Part shown: positions 25,240 through 32,905 of the stretch, piece by piece
How the letters are laid out: each line of letters starts with the position of its first letter
Position numbering within the stretch: the stretch's first letter is position 1
Assembly: GCA_934162205.1 (NCBI GenBank)
Contig: CAKPIA010000010.1
Location: forward strand, 1-57,383
Length of the DNA: 57,383 nucleotides
From: an uncultured Clostridia bacterium
GTDB lineage: Bacteria; Bacillota; Clostridia; TANB77; CAG-508
Direction of reading: 5' to 3'
Position numbers and translations under genes: made by a program
Notes under the pieces: model-generated
Told to the model about the DNA's origin: nothing
Database searches by the model: none
The model's input: the letters and a program-made list of their open reading frames with translations, nothing else

Positions 25240-26105
25240 TATAATTCCTCCTTATTTTCTTCTGGTATATAAACACTTTTTGCTACAACTTCTAATGAAA
25301 CAACATTCATTGCTGTTAAGTTTTCTATTTCTCTTTTTGCTTCATTTTTAAATTGTTTTAAAGCATCTATAACATTATATCCATATGTAACCATTACTTC
25401 CATATAAATAATTGGCCCTTCTGCTGATTTATCTACTCTTGTTTTTAATACTTTATATATTGCTGGTTCTTTTGATGCCAAAACTTCTGCAATTTGTCTA
25501 AATACTAAATCTGAAATTGTAAAATTTCCTAAGTAACTGAATGTTGGTCTTATTATTGATTTTTCTGATATATATGGTTTTTCCCCTTTTCCTTTTGATT
25601 TAAATATTTGCAACGGATCTAATAAATATCCTGAAAAATCTTTTTTTATTTCAAATGTTGGAACTGGTATAACATGTTTTCCTTCTGTAACTCTAATTCT
25701 TCTTGCTGTTTGCATTTCTTGTTCTGTTGCAACATCACTTATATAAATTGTCTCAGAAATATTTGGTAACCCTAAATTTTTAGCAATTTTTTCTACCATT
25801 CCATCTGATGTACCCAAAATTAAAATACTGCTAGGTTTATATTTTTTTAATGCCTTATGCATTTCTTCTTGTTCTTGTTCACTTAAAAATAATGCATGTT
25901 TTACTGTTTCTATTTTTGTTGCTGCTTTTTTTGCAGATTCTCCAGCTATAACTTCATTATCTTTTATTAATAAACCGTCATCTATTATAAAATTAACACC
26001 TTTTTCACTTGCAACCATTTGTGCTCTATAACTTTTTCCTGTTCCAGATGGTCCCACAAATGCGTATACTTTTATCTTTTTTGTATTTAATGTATCTAAT
26101 AGCAT
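25239..26105 (-). CDS. P-loop protein with Asp23/Gls24-like C-terminal domain
   Basis: A 288-residue protein. The N-terminal half has a Walker A motif AFVGPSGTGKSYRAQ (about 16-30), then FIIDDGLLIKDN and a segment SSILILGTSDGMVEKIAKNLGLP. The C-terminal roughly 100 residues (SYLGNFTISDLVFRQIAEVL ... VMVTYGYNVIDALKQFKNE ... LTAMNVVSLEVVAKSVYI) follow the Asp23/Gls24 envelope-stress pattern. I know of no defined function. The fusion suggests an NTPase tied to a membrane-associated oligomer. It is the first gene of the operon with cmk and plsC and has its own promoter. Confidence 0.7.
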   Translation of the reverse strand: MLLDTLNTKKIKVYAFVGPSGTGKSYRAQMVASEKGVNFIIDDGLLIKDNEVIAGESAKKAATKIETVKHALFLSEQEQEEMHKALKKYKPSSILILGTSDGMVEKIAKNLGLPNISETIYISDVATEQEMQTARRIRVTEGKHVIPVPTFEIKKDFSGYLLDPLQIFKSKGKGEKPYISEKSIIRPTFSYLGNFTISDLVFRQIAEVLASKEPAIYKVLKTRVDKSAEGPIIYMEVMVTYGYNVIDALKQFKNEAKREIENLTAMNVVSLEVVAKSVYIPEENKEEL

Positions 26106-26134
26106 ATTTTTCTCCTATAACAAATTTCTTTAAT

Positions 26135-26163
26135 ATTATATATCAAGTTTTTTATTTATGCAA
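26135..26163 (-). promoter_or_regulatory. Promoter of the P-loop/cmk/plsC operon
   Basis: Minus strand TTGCAT (26158-26163), 17 nt, TATAAT (26135-26140). The RBS AGGAG lies close to the ATG at 26105. The rest of the spacer 26164-26454 holds one terminator, an unexplained TTGACA.../GTCACAATTGAC patch near 26383-26410, and plain AT-rich sequence. Confidence 0.75.
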
Positions 26164-26276
26164 ATTAATATTCAAATATGTTAACTATTTTCTTTTGTTA
26201 TTTTTTGCATAAATATCAATTGTTTTGATAGGATTTTATTTAAAAATAGAAAGTTTTGAGAATTTTTTTGTAATAT

Positions 26277-26314
26277 AAAAAGAGTTCTGGATAAATTTTT
26301 CAAAACTCTTTTTT
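26277..26314 (-). terminator. Terminator downstream of the prepilin-like gene
   Basis: AAAAAGAGTT / AACTCTTTTTT arms with a 17-nt loop. T runs lie on both sides, so it may serve both directions. Confidence 0.7.
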
Positions 26315-26454
26315 AAATAATATTTACTTTAATTATAATTGCTTAATTTAATATGAGATTTTTGTTAATTTTTGCTTGACAATTTACGTCACAATTGACT
26401 CTCCCATATTATATCATAAAAGGTATTTTCATTTTACACAAAATTCTTTACACA

Positions 26455-26491
26455 CTCACTTTAGAGTACAGACCTACATTAATAAAGTGAG
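26455..26491. repeat. 9-bp inverted repeat across the stop codon of the prepilin-like gene
   Basis: CTCACTTTA (26455-26463) and TAAAGTGAG (26483-26491) are perfect arms around a 19-nt loop that contains the stop codon. There is no T run. Hairpins just past the variable region are a known part of diversity-generating retroelements, where they stimulate homing. That role here is inferred. Confidence 0.75.
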
Positions 26492-27915
26492 ATGCGGAAG
26501 CCAACTCCTTCATTGTTACCAGTTGTAGTGCCTACACTTCGATAAGAAGCCGGACTCGAAGAGCCATCATTACCATATCGCCCTCCTCTACCACTACAAG
26601 GGGCTTCACTGCTAGTTGTAGCATATTCTAATGTCCATTCCCATTCGTTTCCTGCAAAATCATATATGTTTATTTTTTTATTTTGTTCACTTGCTCCTGT
26701 TGATAGAAATACTTTTTCTGTTTTTTCCCCTGTTATATCATCATATGATTTATTACTAAAATTATATTTTTTTGCTTTTGTACTATTTATTGTAAATGTA
26801 CTATCTTTATAATTTCCCCAGCCTGTACTATTCTCTTTTATATCTGCTTGTGGTGTTCCTTTTACTTCTAAAAATCTACATACTAAATCCCACTGTATTC
26901 CATACATTAAACTACTTGTTTTACTTCCTGTGCTCATTCCAGTTGCTAATTGTTGTGCATCACTACAAGTTACAAAATTATATGGTACCATATCTTTTTT
27001 ACTTACTGCTTTTGATGAACTACTTGTTATTTCTGTTCTACTATATCTCGCTAAACTTGTATCTGTATCACTACCTTTTATTCCTGCCTCATATCTTCCT
27101 ATATAAAATCCTTTATTTGTATATATACTACTTAACATTTTATTATAATTTGTATTGTATTCATTATATGTTAATCCACATCCGTTATTTAATAATTTTT
27201 GTTCATCTGTTAATCCTTCTGGACTTGCCGTTACTAATGTTCCTCCATCCATAGCATACCACTCATCTGTCCAATTACATCCTTGTCCTTTTTTCCCTTC
27301 TCTATAATCTTTTGCATATTCTATTAAATCTGCTTTTATATTATTATAATCTGTACTACTTGTTGCTGTTGTAAATACTGTACTTGGTACTTCTACCCAT
27401 ACCCATTCATTTTGATTACTATCTATCATTACTATTCCTGTATTTTCATTTGTAGTTCTATCTATATGTGCTCCTTCTGGCATTGCTACTGTTGCTTGTT
27501 CTATTACTGTTCTTTTATCTTCTTCTGGTGTTTTTGTTCCATAATCTATTCCCGCTATTTCTCCATCTGCTGTTATTGTTACTTCATAACTTTCTTTTTT
27601 TACTATCCATGGTAAATTATCTTCTGCTGACTTTGTTATCTTTATTCCACTTATTTTATTTAATTCTGTATACAATGTCTCCAAATTTATACTTGCTGTA
27701 CTATTTACTCTTGATGCCATTACTGCTAATTTTACTTGTTCCTCAAATTCTGCTTTTGTATTTGTTTCTTTTGCCTTTGTTGCTTGTTTTAATATTCCAT
27801 TATCTCCTGTTAACATATTTATTGTTACTCCTGCAAGTATTAAAAGCACTATTATTGTTATTACTAACGCTATTAATGTAATACCTTTCTCTAGTTTTTT
27901 GTTCTTTTGTTTCAT
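26479..27915 (-). CDS. Prepilin-like protein with FGE/C-type-lectin-like C-terminus; candidate retroelement target
   Basis: A 478-residue protein. The start is the second in-frame ATG, because GGGAG abuts the first (27921). The N-terminus has a prepilin-type leader, KKLEKG^ITLIALVITIIVLLILAGVTI. The usual Glu at +5 is absent (Ala). The C-terminal half resembles the formylglycine-generating-enzyme / C-type-lectin fold: GFYIGRYEAG, VSKKDMVPYNFVTC, INIYDFAGNEWEWTLEYA, a Gly/Ser/Asn-rich stretch and EGVGFRISLY. The end of such folds is the usual variable site of diversity-generating retroelement proteins. Codons at 26512-26625 are 27/38 NNY, unlike the rest of the window. It is probably exported and displayed on the surface. 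No reverse transcriptase or template repeat is in the window. Confidence 0.78.
   Translation of the reverse strand: MKQKNKKLEKGITLIALVITIIVLLILAGVTINMLTGDNGILKQATKAKETNTKAEFEEQVKLAVMASRVNSTASINLETLYTELNKISGIKITKSAEDNLPWIVKKESYEVTITADGEIAGIDYGTKTPEEDKRTVIEQATVAMPEGAHIDRTTNENTGIVMIDSNQNEWVWVEVPSTVFTTATSSTDYNNIKADLIEYAKDYREGKKGQGCNWTDEWYAMDGGTLVTASPEGLTDEQKLLNNGCGLTYNEYNTNYNKMLSSIYTNKGFYIGRYEAGIKGSDTDTSLARYSRTEITSSSSKAVSKKDMVPYNFVTCSDAQQLATGMSTGSKTSSLMYGIQWDLVCRFLEVKGTPQADIKENSTGWGNYKDSTFTINSTKAKKYNFSNKSYDDITGEKTEKVFLSTGASEQNKKINIYDFAGNEWEWTLEYATTSSEAPCSGRGGRYGNDGSSSPASYRSVGTTTGNNEGVGFRISLY
26491..26625 (-). other. Putative variable region of a diversity-generating retroelement target
   Basis: Reading the coding strand from TAT (26623-26625) to AAT (26512-26514), 27 of 38 codons end in T or C (GCT, ACT, AGC, GCC, TGT, GGT, GAT, GGC and so on). 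This fits AAY template codons mutated at adenines. It is followed by the GC-richer conserved end GTTGGCTTCCGCATCTCA (26491-26511 region), as expected of an initiation-of-homing site. The rest of the gene and its neighbours prefer A-ending codons. Confidence 0.5.
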
Positions 27916-27956
27916 AAACATCTCCCTTTCTTTTTTATTTATATACTTTTAAAACT

Positions 27957-27985
27957 ATTATGTTATTAAATTTATTAATACTCAA
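27957..27985 (-). promoter_or_regulatory. Likely promoter of the prepilin-like gene
   Basis: Minus strand TTGAGT (27980-27985), 17 nt, CATAAT (27957-27962), about 40 nt before the start. Moderate match. Confidence 0.5.
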
Positions 27986-28007
27986 ATTTTTTGAATGCGA
28001 ATGTGCC

Positions 28008-28115
28008 GTGGAGTAGCCGTATAGCTTCTTAAAAAAAGCAAATGAGGAAGCAGATTTTCTTGAGAGGCTCGTTTGTTTTTTTCTAGAAGCTATAGGATAC
28101 GTATCAAGCCGAGCA
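28008..28115. other. Structured intergenic element upstream of the prepilin-like gene
   Basis: About 100 nt of mixed composition. Outer arms TATAGCTTCT (28020-28029) and AGAAGCTATA (28085-28094) enclose an imperfect stem AAAAAAAgCAAAtGAG / CTCgTTTGTTTTTTT with a purine-rich apical loop. It is flanked by GCCGTGGAGTAGCCG and by a 10-bp palindrome GATACGTATC (28096-28105). There is no ORF. It could be a leader RNA, a small RNA or a miniature mobile element. I cannot match it to a known riboswitch. The stretch 28116-28183 shows nothing else. Confidence 0.5.
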
Positions 28116-28183
28116 AGAAAAAAATTTTAGTATTAATAAATAATATTACTTGACTTGAAGTGAATTTGCTAAACAAGCACAAA

Positions 28184-28230
28184 AAGATAGCAACAAAAAC
28201 CTATATTTCTATAGGTTCTATTGCTATCTT
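28184..28230 (-). terminator. Terminator after the glycosyltransferase/short peptide unit
   Basis: Outer stem AAGATAGCAA / TTGCTATCTT with an inner ACCTATA/TATAGGT hairpin. On the minus strand it is followed by TTTTTGTGC. Confidence 0.88.
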
Positions 28231-28259
28231 CTTATTTATATTTATTATTTTTTTATTTA

Positions 28260-28316
28260 CTAAACTACTTGTGTGTGTGTGTGTGTACTCCTGCAAGGAT
28301 TCTAGCTAATTTTTTC
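28260..28316 (-). CDS. Short peptide with (His-Thr) repeat, 18 residues
   Basis: MKKLARILAGVHTHTQVV. The ORF has AGGAG 7 nt before the ATG, lies 40 nt downstream of the glycosyltransferase stop and is followed by that transcription unit's terminator, so it is probably co-transcribed. It aligns with the peptide at 1-86 at M-K, A5, A9-G-V and HTHT, with the repeat at the same distance from the start and the same flanking DNA on the far side. It has a basic N-terminus and a small hydrophobic patch. It could be a signalling or leader peptide; the function is unknown. Confidence 0.45.
28271..28284. repeat. GT/AC dinucleotide tract, seven units
   Basis: Shorter homologue of the tract at 24-54 with the same neighbours (AAACTAC before, ACTCCTGCAA after on the plus strand). 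Confidence 0.9.
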
Positions 28317-28355
28317 ATTTGTATTCTCCTATTTTGTTGTACTTTTAGTATATGA

Positions 28356-29600
28356 TTATTTTTCTACTACATCATTAACTTCTGCTATTTTTATACTTCT
28401 AACATGGTTAATTTTCTCCCATGTTGTTTCTCTTTTAAATAAGCATTTAAAGTTTATTAATAACCATGAACCTATAAACATTGGATAACAAAGTAATCCT
28501 TTAAGCATTGGTTTAATAGGTCTTTTATCTAACAACATTATTAATACAGCAGTTGCAACTGGTGCTAAAAATGTTGGTATTAAATACATTAATATATTAT
28601 ATATTAATTCTGACCCTGTCATTGCATCTCCTGCATACATAAAGAAGTTTGTTGCAACTAATAAAAGTGAAATTATAAACATTGGAATACTTCCTACAAT
28701 ATATAAAAGTCCATCAAAGTTCATTAAAGTTTTATGTTCTTTAACTGCTAATGCTAAATCCTTTGTGTAACGACCAATACATTGAATGTGTCCAACTGTC
28801 CATCTACTTCTTTGTGACCAAGATTGTTTAAATCCTACTGGTTGTTCATCATATACTATTGCATCTGTTGCCCAACCTAGTTTTTTACCTTTTATTATTC
28901 TTTTTAAAGAAAATTCTATATCTTCTGTTAATGTTTCTGTATCCCATCCATTTGGTTTTACAACATCAAATCTTACCATAAATCCTGTTCCATTTAATAA
29001 TGGTGATAATCCTAAATTATATCTTGCTAAATGATAAAATCTATGCATTGTCCAGTAGAATAGTGCATATCCTGCTGTTACCCAACTATCTGTTGGATTT
29101 TTTATATCTCTATATCCTTGAACTACGTCTTCACCTTGGCATAATTTTTTATTCATATTTTTTATAAAGTTTTTATCTACTATATTGTCAGCATCAAATA
29201 TAAAGAATGCATCATATGGAGCATCTTCTTTAATTTTTTGTGCTAAAAACCAATTTAAAGCATAACCTTTTGTTTTATTAACTGTATCAAATCTTTCATA
29301 TACTATTGCTCCTGCTTTTTTTGCAACTTTTGCAGTATTATCTGTACAGTTATCTGCTATTACATATATGTCATATAAATCTTTATTGTATGTTTGATTT
29401 TTTAAACTTTCTACTAAATTTGCTACAACAGCTTCTTCATTATGTGCTGGTATTATAGCCATAAATCTGTGATCTTTATTTACTAATAGTGGTTTGTCTT
29501 TTAATTTAACTAATGAGCATAAACTAACCATTAATTGATATAACCAAAATATTGTTACAGTCCATACTAAAGCTTCTCTTAGTATATATAAATATTCCAT
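28356..29600 (-). CDS. Processive family 2 glycosyltransferase (membrane)
   Basis: A 414-residue protein. An N-terminal helix (about 7-28) precedes a GT-A domain with IIPAHNEEAVVANLVESL, the UDP-site ADNCTDNT, DXD as FIFDADNIVD, the acceptor motif LTEDIEFS and the processivity motif QRSRW (in SWSQRSRWTVGHIQ). Three or four C-terminal helices follow. This is the plan of NodC, IcaA and hyaluronan-synthase-type enzymes, which polymerise and extrude a beta-linked polysaccharide. No exopolysaccharide partner genes are linked, and the sugar is unknown. The start is supported by GAGAGGT before the ATG. Confidence 0.9.
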   Translation of the reverse strand: MEYLYILREALVWTVTIFWLYQLMVSLCSLVKLKDKPLLVNKDHRFMAIIPAHNEEAVVANLVESLKNQTYNKDLYDIYVIADNCTDNTAKVAKKAGAIVYERFDTVNKTKGYALNWFLAQKIKEDAPYDAFFIFDADNIVDKNFIKNMNKKLCQGEDVVQGYRDIKNPTDSWVTAGYALFYWTMHRFYHLARYNLGLSPLLNGTGFMVRFDVVKPNGWDTETLTEDIEFSLKRIIKGKKLGWATDAIVYDEQPVGFKQSWSQRSRWTVGHIQCIGRYTKDLALAVKEHKTLMNFDGLLYIVGSIPMFIISLLLVATNFFMYAGDAMTGSELIYNILMYLIPTFLAPVATAVLIMLLDKRPIKPMLKGLLCYPMFIGSWLLINFKCLFKRETTWEKINHVRSIKIAEVNDVVEK

Positions 29601-29663
29601 TTTTTTACCTCTCTTTTTTATAAAATAACCTATTCTTTTATATGTTATTTTGCCACCTTTTAT

Positions 29664-29692
29664 ATTATACTATCATTAAAATTTTTTTGCAA
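29664..29692 (-). promoter_or_regulatory. Promoter of the processive glycosyltransferase
   Basis: Minus strand TTGCAA (29687-29692), 17 nt, TATAAT (29664-29669). A leader of about 60 nt follows. The middle of the spacer, 29693-29790, is AT-rich with nothing else visible. Confidence 0.75.
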
Positions 29693-29793
29693 CTTTTTTA
29701 ACAAATTTTTCTTCTTTTTTCTTGTTATTTCCGTAAAAAATTTTAAAGAATTACTTTTAAAGAAATTTATTTATTTTATTTTTTATCAACTTA

Positions 29794-29823
29794 TAGACAT
29801 TTTTTACATATATAGCATATAAT
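29794..29823 (+). promoter_or_regulatory. Promoter of asd
   Basis: TAGACA (29794-29799), 18 nt, TATAAT (29818-29823). AGAGGTG precedes the ATG. Confidence 0.6.
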
Positions 29824-29850
29824 ATAAAAAAATTTTAAAGAGGTGTTCTT

Positions 29851-30843
29851 ATGAGTAAAACATATAAATTAGCAATTGTTGGTGCCACTGGATTGGTTGG
29901 TAGAACTGCATTAAAGGTTTTAGAAGAAAAAAATTTTTCTAATTTCGAGTATACTCTATTTTGTTCTAAAAAATCAGCTGGAACAAAAATTAATTTTTTA
30001 GGAAAAGAATATATAACAAAAGAATTAACAGAATCATCTTTTGATGAAGGATTTGATTTTGCAATATTTTCTGCTGGTGGAGATACATCTAAAAAATATT
30101 CACCTATTGCAGCTTCAAAAGGATGCATTGTGGTAGATAATAGTAGTGCTTTTAGAATGGATGAAAATGTTCCTCTTGTAGTCCCTGAAGTTAATCCAGA
30201 AAAGATTTACGAAAATCATGGAATTATTGCAAATCCAAATTGTTCTACAATTCAAGCTGTTGTTCCTTTAAAACCTCTTGATGATAAATATAATATAAAA
30301 AGAATAGTTTATTCTACTTATCAGGCTGTTTCTGGTGCTGGAAGATATGGAATTGAGGATTTAGAAAATGGTCAAAAAGGATTACCTCCTCAAAAATTTT
30401 CTCATCCTATTTATAATAATTGTTTACCACATATAGATGTATTTTTAGATGATGGATACACAAAAGAAGAACATAAAATGATAAATGAAACTAGAAAAAT
30501 TTTAGGAAAACCTGACTTAAAAATAACTGCAACAACAGTTAGAGTTCCTGTTATTAATTCACATAGCGAATCTATTAACATAGAATTTGAAAAAAGTTTT
30601 GATATTAATGATGTAATAAATCTATTAAAAAATTCCCCTGGTATTGTTGTAGTTGATGATGTAAAAAATGATGTATATCCACTTGCAACTAATGCAACTG
30701 GTCATGATGAAGTTTTTGTTGGAAGAATTAGAAGAGATTATAGTATTGAAAATGGTTTAAATCTATGGGTAGTGGCTGATAATATTAGAAAAGGTGCTGC
30801 AAGTAATGCTATTCAAATTGTAGAAAAATTAATAGAAAAATAA
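29851..30843 (+). CDS. asd: Aspartate-semialdehyde dehydrogenase
   Basis: Reduces aspartyl-4-phosphate to aspartate semialdehyde, the branch point to diaminopimelate/lysine, threonine and methionine. The 330-residue protein has the NADP-binding IVGATGLVGRTALKVLEE, FSAGGDTSKKYSP, the catalytic Cys in IANPNCSTIQAVVPL, and the active-site His region RVPVINSHSESINIEF. Length is normal. It is monocistronic, with its own promoter and terminator, on the same strand as dapA and dapB further on. Confidence 0.97.
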   Translation: MSKTYKLAIVGATGLVGRTALKVLEEKNFSNFEYTLFCSKKSAGTKINFLGKEYITKELTESSFDEGFDFAIFSAGGDTSKKYSPIAASKGCIVVDNSSAFRMDENVPLVVPEVNPEKIYENHGIIANPNCSTIQAVVPLKPLDDKYNIKRIVYSTYQAVSGAGRYGIEDLENGQKGLPPQKFSHPIYNNCLPHIDVFLDDGYTKEEHKMINETRKILGKPDLKITATTVRVPVINSHSESINIEFEKSFDINDVINLLKNSPGIVVVDDVKNDVYPLATNATGHDEVFVGRIRRDYSIENGLNLWVVADNIRKGAASNAIQIVEKLIEK

Positions 30844-30845
30844 CT

Positions 30846-30886
30846 AAACAAGGTAAATAGATCAACATGCTATTTACCTTGTTTTT
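30846..30886 (+). terminator. Terminator of asd
   Basis: A 15-bp stem AAACAAGGTAAATAG / CTATTTACCTTGTTT with a 9-nt loop and T run. It lies directly at the 3' end of the convergent nucleotidase gene and is probably bidirectional. Confidence 0.92.
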
Positions 30887-30887
30887 A

Positions 30888-31481
30888 CTAATTATTTTTT
30901 ATATTTAAAATTTTATAATAAATATCATACCAACTATAACACCTAATAACATTCTCTTTTTCTATATCTCTATTATATAATGCATCAAAACATATAACTT
31001 TGGTCAACACTTCTGATAATTCAATTATATTTTTAGGTGCATCTTCAATCATAATATCTACATTATTTTCCTTACATATATCTCTTTTATCTTCTTTGCT
31101 AAAAATTATTTTATCATAAATAATTTTATTATTTTTTAACCATTTTTTTACAATTGCTCTCATTTTTTTGCCCAAATAATCATCTCTGTCAGTTAAAAAT
31201 CGAGCTGTTATTATATATATTTTATGTCCATCATCTTTTAATTTTTTTATAATTTCACTAGAAAATCTTCTTGCAGGCTCTTTTTTTGCATAAAACTTCA
31301 AATATTTTTTCCAAAACTCATCATCTTTTTCTGTATTAGTATTAAATATATCTATTATTTCATATTTATTAGAATTTATATTTATGCTATTTTCATTTTC
31401 AAAAAAATATTTGCTTCCGTAATCTAACTGAAATCTCTCTATGTTTGTTAACACTCCATCTATATCTATACCTATAATCAT
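30888..31481 (-). CDS. HAD-family 5'(3')-deoxyribonucleotidase-like protein
   Basis: A 197-residue HAD hydrolase: motif I GIDIDGVLTN (nucleophile Asp and acid Asp), motif II IYIITARF, motif III Lys near IIFSKEDKRD, motif IV VDIMIEDAPKNI. The order and length fit the NT5C/YqfW-like nucleotidases. It probably dephosphorylates nucleoside monophosphates. It lies 15 nt behind the MFS gene in the same operon; any functional link is unclear. Confidence 0.8.
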   Translation of the reverse strand: MIIGIDIDGVLTNIERFQLDYGSKYFFENENSININSNKYEIIDIFNTNTEKDDEFWKKYLKFYAKKEPARRFSSEIIKKLKDDGHKIYIITARFLTDRDDYLGKKMRAIVKKWLKNNKIIYDKIIFSKEDKRDICKENNVDIMIEDAPKNIIELSEVLTKVICFDALYNRDIEKENVIRCYSWYDIYYKILNIKNN

Positions 31482-31496
31482 TTTTTCTCCTTTTAC

Positions 31497-32795
31497 TTAA
31501 AATTCTATATCTTCTTTTTTATACTGATTTGGTTTTAATCCAAACCTAGTTCTCATATAATCTAAAATCAAAATTATCATAATTAAAAATGCTAAAGATA
31601 CTAAAATAAATGCATTTTTTATTTCAAATATATCTAAAACTATAGATCCTATAACTGACATTATACTTGCAACAATTCCCCCAATAAATTCATATGCAAA
31701 TATTATTTTATTTCTACTTTCTTCCTTAGTAAAGTTGTTTAAATATTTATATTCAATAATATACCAAATTGAATCACAAGTTCTTAAAACTGTATATAAT
31801 ATTAAAATAATTGGTATTGCTATATTATTTGTAAATTTCAAAGATATTATTGATATTAGTAAACATGATCCAATATATGATAAAGATATAAATGTTAAAG
31901 TTTTATTTCTAAACTTTTGGTGTATTTTTTTGCTAAATGACGCAGAAATTCCTGCAATTAAAGATAATGCAGCCAAAATTATAGAATACTGTTCTTCAGG
32001 AATTCCCTTTACTACTAATAATTCTGATTTATATGTATCAATAACTTCTATTATTCCATAAAAAATTGCACCAAACATTATATAAGATTTAAGTCTATTA
32101 GAATGAAGTATAAACTTCATTGATTGTTTTAAATCCGATTTATATTCTTTAAATGTATTCTTAAAACTTTTTGTTTTAGTATGTTCTTTTGGATAAATTT
32201 CTTTAAAACCAAATGATAATATTGTTGATATTATTGCAAATACAAGACATATTATTATCGGTAAATAATTATTAAAAACAAATAAGTAACCAGTTGCTAA
32301 ACCACATATCCCATTTAAATAATAGTAACAACTAGCTCCTTTTGAATCAATTTTTGTATATAATCCTTCCCCTCCTTTTGTTGCAACAGAATCATATAAT
32401 AAATTGGTTTCTGAAAGTGCTTTTATATCATAACCTAATGCACAAATAAAATTTGCTATTATAATTCCAATCATCCCTGGTGCAAAAATTAAAATAAGTA
32501 AATAAATGCACACTAATATATTTCCTAATATTATACTATTTCTTTTTCCTAAAAAATCAGATATTGTAACAGCAGGTATTTGTAATAAAATTTTAAATAT
32601 TATATAAAATGCTGTTATTATAAGAATTTGGCTTGCAGTTACTTGTTTTGTTATAGTATAAAATAAAAATTCTATTGAATAAAAACATAACAAGTCCCAT
32701 GCAAACATTTTATATACTGGATATAATTTGGCATTTTTTCTTCTTATCTTTTTTAGATTTAATGTGTCTTTAGTTAATTCTTTTTCTTTTATCAT
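31497..32795 (-). CDS. Major facilitator superfamily transporter
   Basis: A 432-residue polytopic protein with about twelve helices, an MFS-type loop SDFLGKRNSIILGN between helices 2 and 3, and a central cytoplasmic loop near 200-220. No sequence feature gives the substrate. It is divergent from the spoVB-like gene, with AGGAG before the ATG, and is followed by the nucleotidase gene. Linkage to the nucleotidase might mean nucleoside export, but this is weak. Confidence 0.85.
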   Translation of the reverse strand: MIKEKELTKDTLNLKKIRRKNAKLYPVYKMFAWDLLCFYSIEFLFYTITKQVTASQILIITAFYIIFKILLQIPAVTISDFLGKRNSIILGNILVCIYLLILIFAPGMIGIIIANFICALGYDIKALSETNLLYDSVATKGGEGLYTKIDSKGASCYYYLNGICGLATGYLFVFNNYLPIIICLVFAIISTILSFGFKEIYPKEHTKTKSFKNTFKEYKSDLKQSMKFILHSNRLKSYIMFGAIFYGIIEVIDTYKSELLVVKGIPEEQYSIILAALSLIAGISASFSKKIHQKFRNKTLTFISLSYIGSCLLISIISLKFTNNIAIPIILILYTVLRTCDSIWYIIEYKYLNNFTKEESRNKIIFAYEFIGGIVASIMSVIGSIVLDIFEIKNAFILVSLAFLIMIILILDYMRTRFGLKPNQYKKEDIEF

Positions 32796-32880
32796 TAGAA
32801 ATCTCCTATTTTTATTTTTAAAAATTCTATCATATTCGATTTATTTTTACAATAAATTTATATCATTACTTTAAATATTT

Positions 32881-32889
32881 TCAATATAC
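32881..32889 (+). promoter_or_regulatory. Shared TCAATATAC motif before the spoVB-like gene
   Basis: The same TCAATATAC[A/T]T, preceded by AAATATTT, occurs at 40061 before spoIVA. It resembles a sigma-E type -10 (CATACA-T) only loosely. Tentative. Confidence 0.3.
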
Positions 32890-32905
32890 TTATATAGGTG
32901 ATATA

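Noticed and set aside
28008..28115. c-di-GMP riboswitch upstream of the prepilin-like gene
   Set aside because: None of the conserved GEMM-I or c-di-GMP-II sequence blocks could be found on either strand.
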